Positions 9,202-12,121 of a stretch of 12,121 bases of DNA are shown here, in pieces; the first letter of the stretch is position 1; each line of letters opens with the position of its first letter. The stretch lies in the NCBI GenBank assembly GCA_002803225.1, contig NXFV01000646.1:1-12121 (forward strand), read 5' to 3'. A model generated the notes under the pieces. The model did no database searches and was not told where the DNA came from. It saw nothing but the letters and a program-made list of their open reading frames with translations. The translations under genes were made by a program, and so were the position numbers. This DNA is from Gamarada debralockiae. Its lineage: Eukaryota; Ascomycota; Leotiomycetes; Helotiales; Hyphodiscaceae.

Positions 9202-9404
9202 AAGGATGGATATATAATAACAGTAACACAAACTGCTTTATTTATATTGAGTTTAATTGGATCATTCAGTTTGAATAGACTGCAAGCCATTCCGCTACGG
9301 ACAAGAATCGGGATATCGAGGCAAGATATAGGAAAAGGGGTTGAAAGGAGATACATGACACTCTGATCACTGCCTGGAACTTACTCCTTATGAATGCCGG
9401 AGGC
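9202..9404. terminator. Shared 3' region of convergent genes
   Basis: 203 bp separate the stop of the surface-protein gene from the stop of the hydrolase on the other strand. The part just after 9201 is AT-rich (ATATATAATAACAG, TTTATTTATATTG) and could serve polyadenylation for the plus-strand gene. Transcripts of the two genes may overlap at their 3' ends. No hairpin terminator is expected or seen. Confidence 0.4.
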
Positions 9405-10375
9405 CTATACCGGCACTTCTAACAACCTCTTCAATACCTCTTCGCCGTGATTGTATGGCAGACTCATATGAGTGTCCTCCTCAAAAGCCATGAACTCACA
9501 ATTTTTCAGCAGGCCAGCTGCTTTCTCCGCCATGGCAAAAGGCGTATTGACATCGGCACCTCCATGCCACATCATCACCCCCTTCCCATCCACATCTTCT
9601 AGCCCAAAGCCCCAATCACTCACCAGCTTACAATCAATCCCCGCCCCCTGCCCACCTTGTACGAAAGCATCTCTCATGCTCTCCACCATCTGCTCCCTAA
9701 ACTCCTTATCATCCAAACACCTAACATCCCTCTCCGGTCGTCCAGCCATAGCTTTCATGAACTCAACCTCCAGCACCTTCGGATCTGGATTTCGCGCTGC
9801 ACGCCCGATGTTCCAATCCAGCATTGTGCCTGCGAGGCTAGGTACCCATGATGCGGCGAACAACAAGACGCGTATTCCAAAGAGCATGCCTTGCGTGCCA
9901 AGGGTCAACGGATATATGCCTGATACAATGGCTGTGTTGAGCAATCGGCTTCTGGGTATGTCCTTCGCGCATGCCAGTGCATATGGAGTCCCGCCGGAGA
10001 CGGCGAGGATGTGGAACTTTTCGATCGAAAGGTGGTCGGCGAGTGCTAGGACGTCGGATGGCCAGTCGAGGATTCGGCGGGAGGGTTGGAATGTTGACAG
10101 GCCCATGCCGGGGCGGTCGAGGCAGATAACGTGAGCTTTCGCGGGAGATCGGGAGCTGGCGAACCCTAAAGATTTGTTAGAGTAATTGAAGGCGCACAGT
10201 CGTGCGGCTTGAGGAACTTACACATCGCACCTTCAAGGCGCGAGGAGGGGAAGCCATGGAAGTAGAAGACGTTTGGGGTTGACGGAGATTGAGGAAGGCC
10301 GTAGGTGGCATAGCCTAAGGTTCGCCCATCTGGAAGGAGGAAGGTTTGTGAGGTGGGTGTTGGAGCTGCCGTCAT
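9405..10375 (-). CDS. Alpha/beta hydrolase (epoxide-hydrolase/esterase-like), 304 aa
   Basis: Two exons on the minus strand, 10375-10222 and 10165-9405, with a 56-bp intron (GTAAGT donor, TTTAG acceptor) that restores GAM-W-FASS. The start ATG at 10375 gives TFLLPDGRTLGYATYG, the usual opening beta strands of the fold. FYFHGFPSSR carries the oxyanion-hole HG (40-41). VICLDRPGMGLS is the classic strand-4 loop. The nucleophile elbow is AVSGG with Ser108, followed by TPYALACA. The acid is Asp256 in MMWHGGADVNTP and the base His284 in EEDTHMSLP. The triad and length are complete, so an active serine hydrolase is expected. There is no signal peptide or membrane segment, so it is probably cytosolic. 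The substrate cannot be deduced; small esters or lactones are possible. Five bases upstream of the start is the palindrome CAATTAATTG (10380-10389), of unknown meaning. Confidence 0.92.
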
Positions 10376-11084
10376 TGTTCAATTAATTGGTGGTTTGACT
10401 TGATCAGAGGAAGCTGGGCATCTTCACCTTGTCTTCTTCCATTTTGATTTCAGTGGTGTGAGCGGAATGAAGGAGAACTGTGTGGTATGGGAGGGGCGTC
10501 TCCAGTTGTTTCAGCATGAAGTGGCGCAGGTCACTATCTCAACGCCCTCGCGCCATTCTCGCGCGGGATAGACAGCCCCAGCTTCATCTTCACTCCCTCC
10601 TACCTTATTGCCGTATTCTTTTTTGTATCCGTATATCGCGTTCTTCAATTCAGTCGTTCTACTGCTACTTGTTTCCTGTCGATTTTTGAAGCATTTCTAG
10701 CCGTATTCCCCGTTACCTGATCCACCGAGACGCATCACGTTCTCAGCGTTTGACGCACATCCCACCGCCTCGAGATGCCCTGCCAGCTGACTTTGTTCGA
10801 ATTAGTATGATTCATTGATCTCTTGACACAAGTGAGTATTGGAGTACAGGCGTTATTCAGCTTGATATTCAGCTTGTTATTTTGATTTGTTTGTTATTGT
10901 AATCCCGAATCACTGCATGATTTCTTTCCTAGCTCAGGCTTGTATCCTAGCTGAAGCCTCAAGTTATTAGACGATTCAGCTCCCCAAGAAAATCTCAATA
11001 TTTATCTATTCGAATCGCAGATTATCTGCAAATATTTAGCACTTCCATAATTAGTCTATCCCAATCCAACTTCCCTTATTCAGA
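10376..11084. promoter_or_regulatory. Divergent promoter region and 5' leader
   Basis: This separates the hydrolase (leftward) from the methyltransferase gene (rightward). There are no convincing coding frames. Between 10560 and 10640 the plus strand is rich in pyrimidines, a common feature of fungal promoters and leaders. A strong donor, CAA|GTGAGT at 10833, and the acceptor TTTCCTAG ending at 10932 could bound a 100-bp intron in the 5' UTR of the right-hand gene. Within it a 12-bp unit (TATTCAGCTTGA/T) is repeated twice in tandem at about 10855-10878. Confidence 0.4.
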
Positions 11085-11788
11085 ATGCCGCTATCCCAGG
11101 TCTTCGGGGCCTTTGAGCCGTGGTCACTATCCCTCAGCCTCTGCACTCTGCTCTGCTCCTATACAACCTATCGCTGCATAAAACCCCCGAATCAAATCCA
11201 ACGAACCCTGATAGTCAGGACCGAGTTTGTGCATCTGCAAATCCAATATGGATCAGATTTCGCACGAGCCTTGTTATTCTAACCGGAATCTATCACACTG
11301 TGCTCTGCCTCGCTGGCCCGAATCCACCACCCGCAATTTGTCCTCGCTACTCAAACGTCTCCCCTTATCTTTTCACCTGGAATGTCAATACAGCCGTTTG
11401 CGTTAGTCTCATCTTCCTAGCTGGATCTATTCGCCTCCTCGCGTTCAAACAGCTGGGATTAGACTTCACGTTCACTGTCCACAAGCCGAAGAAACTCATC
11501 ACTACTGGTCTTTATCGTTATGTTCAGCATCCTTCATACGCCGGATTGATCATTCTGATGGCCGCTAATCGAGTCCTTTTCGAAAGGCTGGACGGGGTCG
11601 CAGCATGCTGGTTGCCGAAGTGGATCGTCAACCTGAGATGGATTTGGATGGTCGTAATGTTTTTGAAGGCCTTGGGCTGGGCGTTGCTGAGAATCCGAGA
11701 CGAGGAAAAGATGATGAAAGCTACATTTGGGAAAGAATGGGAAGACTACCATGCGACAACGAAGAGGTTAATTCCGGGAGCGTTCTAA
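11085..11788 (+). CDS. Isoprenylcysteine carboxyl methyltransferase (ICMT)-family membrane protein
   Basis: The C-terminal half is clear. KLITTGLYRYVQHPSYAG is the family's (T)GxYxxxxHPxYxG motif for S-adenosylmethionine binding, and EEKMMKATFGKEWEDYHATT followed by KRLIPGAF is the closing ExxxxxxFGxxYxxY region. Hydrophobic helices flank these (TAVCVSLIFLAGSIRLLAF; WIWMVVMFLKALGWALL). Family members methylate carboxyl groups of prenylated cysteines or related small molecules at endomembranes. At about 220-230 residues it resembles the small ICMT-like proteins of moulds. The body is open from 11117 to the stop at 11786-11788 but has no ATG until far inside. The likely start is ATG 11085 in a different frame (MPLSQVFGAFEPWSLSLSLC, a plausible first helix ending in KPPN). 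Joining requires either a 38-bp non-consensus intron (11100-11137) or a frameshift near 11190. Whether the gene is functional depends on that. Confidence 0.8.
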
Positions 11789-12000
11789 GAGAACTGCGCT
11801 AGTGGGCGCTATGTTACAAGAATACGCTAGGCGCGTGTTGCGATCGCGAACGCGTCGAATATCGAACGCGTTTGTCTTTCATGAATTTAACATAATCTTA
11901 TACGATTCAGAGACTCTCTTCTCTGTTTAACTTCAATTTCGTTCGAAAACATTGCCTCACCAACTCCTACGGCCCTGCTATAACATGCAACACATATGCT
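11789..12000. other. Downstream intergenic sequence
   Basis: There is no gene. After the stop the sequence is CpG-rich for about 80 bp (11800-11875) and then AT-rich. It would carry the 3' UTR of the methyltransferase gene and possibly the promoter of a gene beyond the window. Confidence 0.35.
11847..11871. promoter_or_regulatory. Direct repeat with two ACGCGT boxes
   Basis: CGAACGCGT occurs at 11847-11855 and again at 11863-11871, 16 bp apart start to start. Each copy contains ACGCGT, the MCB core bound by MBF (Mbp1-type APSES factors) in fungi, on both strands because the core is palindromic. Occupancy is not shown. It lies 59 bp downstream of a stop codon, so if real it would more likely serve a gene to the right. 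Confidence 0.3.
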
Positions 12001-12112
12001 GAGCATATGCTCGATATATGCTTAAGTCTGTAGTATATACTGAGCATATGCTTATGCTGAAGCATATACTGAGCATATGCTGCAGACTTAAGCATATATC
12101 GAGCATATGCTC
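12001..12112. mobile_element. 112-bp foldback sequence built on GAGCATATGCTC
   Basis: The outer 30 bp (12001-12030 and 12083-12112) are perfect inverted repeats. The inner 52 bp are also largely self-complementary with mostly transition differences, so the whole unit can form one long hairpin or cruciform centred near 12056. The 12-bp palindrome GAGCATATGCTC occurs intact at both ends, and AGCATATGCT variants recur at about 12043-12052 and 12072-12081 and in part at 11992-12000. There is no coding content. It could be a MITE or a foldback repeat; the window ends nine bases later, so flanking duplications cannot be judged. Confidence 0.6.
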
Positions 12113-12121
12113 AACCTATAC

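Noticed and set aside
9472..10134. A 220-codon open frame on the plus strand
   Set aside because: It is antisense to the alpha/beta hydrolase, whose catalytic triad and intron are convincing. The antisense protein is low-complexity.
12001..12112. A CRISPR-like array
   Set aside because: The repeated words are palindromes arranged symmetrically around one centre, without unique spacers, and the genome is eukaryotic.

Overview
This is eukaryotic nuclear DNA, almost certainly from a filamentous ascomycete (Pezizomycotina; the style fits a leotiomycete-like fungus, but that rank is inference). The genes carry many short GT-AG introns of 43-69 bp with CTGAC/CTGAT-type branch sites. The protein families are typical of moulds: NACHT-ankyrin remnants, pepsin-like membrane proteins, GPI-anchored Ser/Thr-rich surface proteins and ICMT-like methyltransferases. 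The genes lie on both strands with no operon logic.

Layout. 1-480 is repeat-derived: a 169-bp foldback (MITE-like) element at the left edge, an AT-rich stretch, then a cluster of GTATCGATAC palindromes. That cluster runs straight into a decayed C-terminal piece of a NACHT-ankyrin (NLR-like) gene (483-1357), with three frameshifts and no ATPase domain. Next comes a broken short-chain dehydrogenase gene (1664-2734) that keeps its two introns but has stops, frameshifts and a lost catalytic Tyr. So the left 2.7 kb is a graveyard of repeats and pseudogenes.

2948-10375 holds three spliced genes. A minus-strand, five-exon gene encodes a single-pass membrane protein with a pepsin (A1) fold but no catalytic Asp at either active-site position. 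Across a 1.7-kb non-coding interval, a divergent six-exon gene encodes a 783-aa secreted protein. It has a six-cysteine ectodomain, a long Ser/Thr/Pro-rich stalk with three diverged copies of a ~48-residue repeat, and a GPI-type C-terminus. A convergent two-exon gene follows, for a 304-aa alpha/beta hydrolase with a complete Ser-Asp-His triad.

11085-11788 encodes an ICMT-family membrane methyltransferase whose 5' end does not read cleanly: it needs either a very short intron or a frameshift. The right edge (12001-12112) is a second foldback sequence made of GAGCATATGCTC palindromes, preceded by a pair of ACGCGT-containing direct repeats.

The genes do not form an obvious pathway. The strongest biological theme is the divergent pair of cell-surface genes (pseudo-aspartic-protease receptor-like protein and repeat-bearing GPI protein), framed by foldback elements and dead genes. 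Exon boundaries were worked out by hand from splice motifs, reading phase and continuity of protein sequence; they have not been checked against transcripts.
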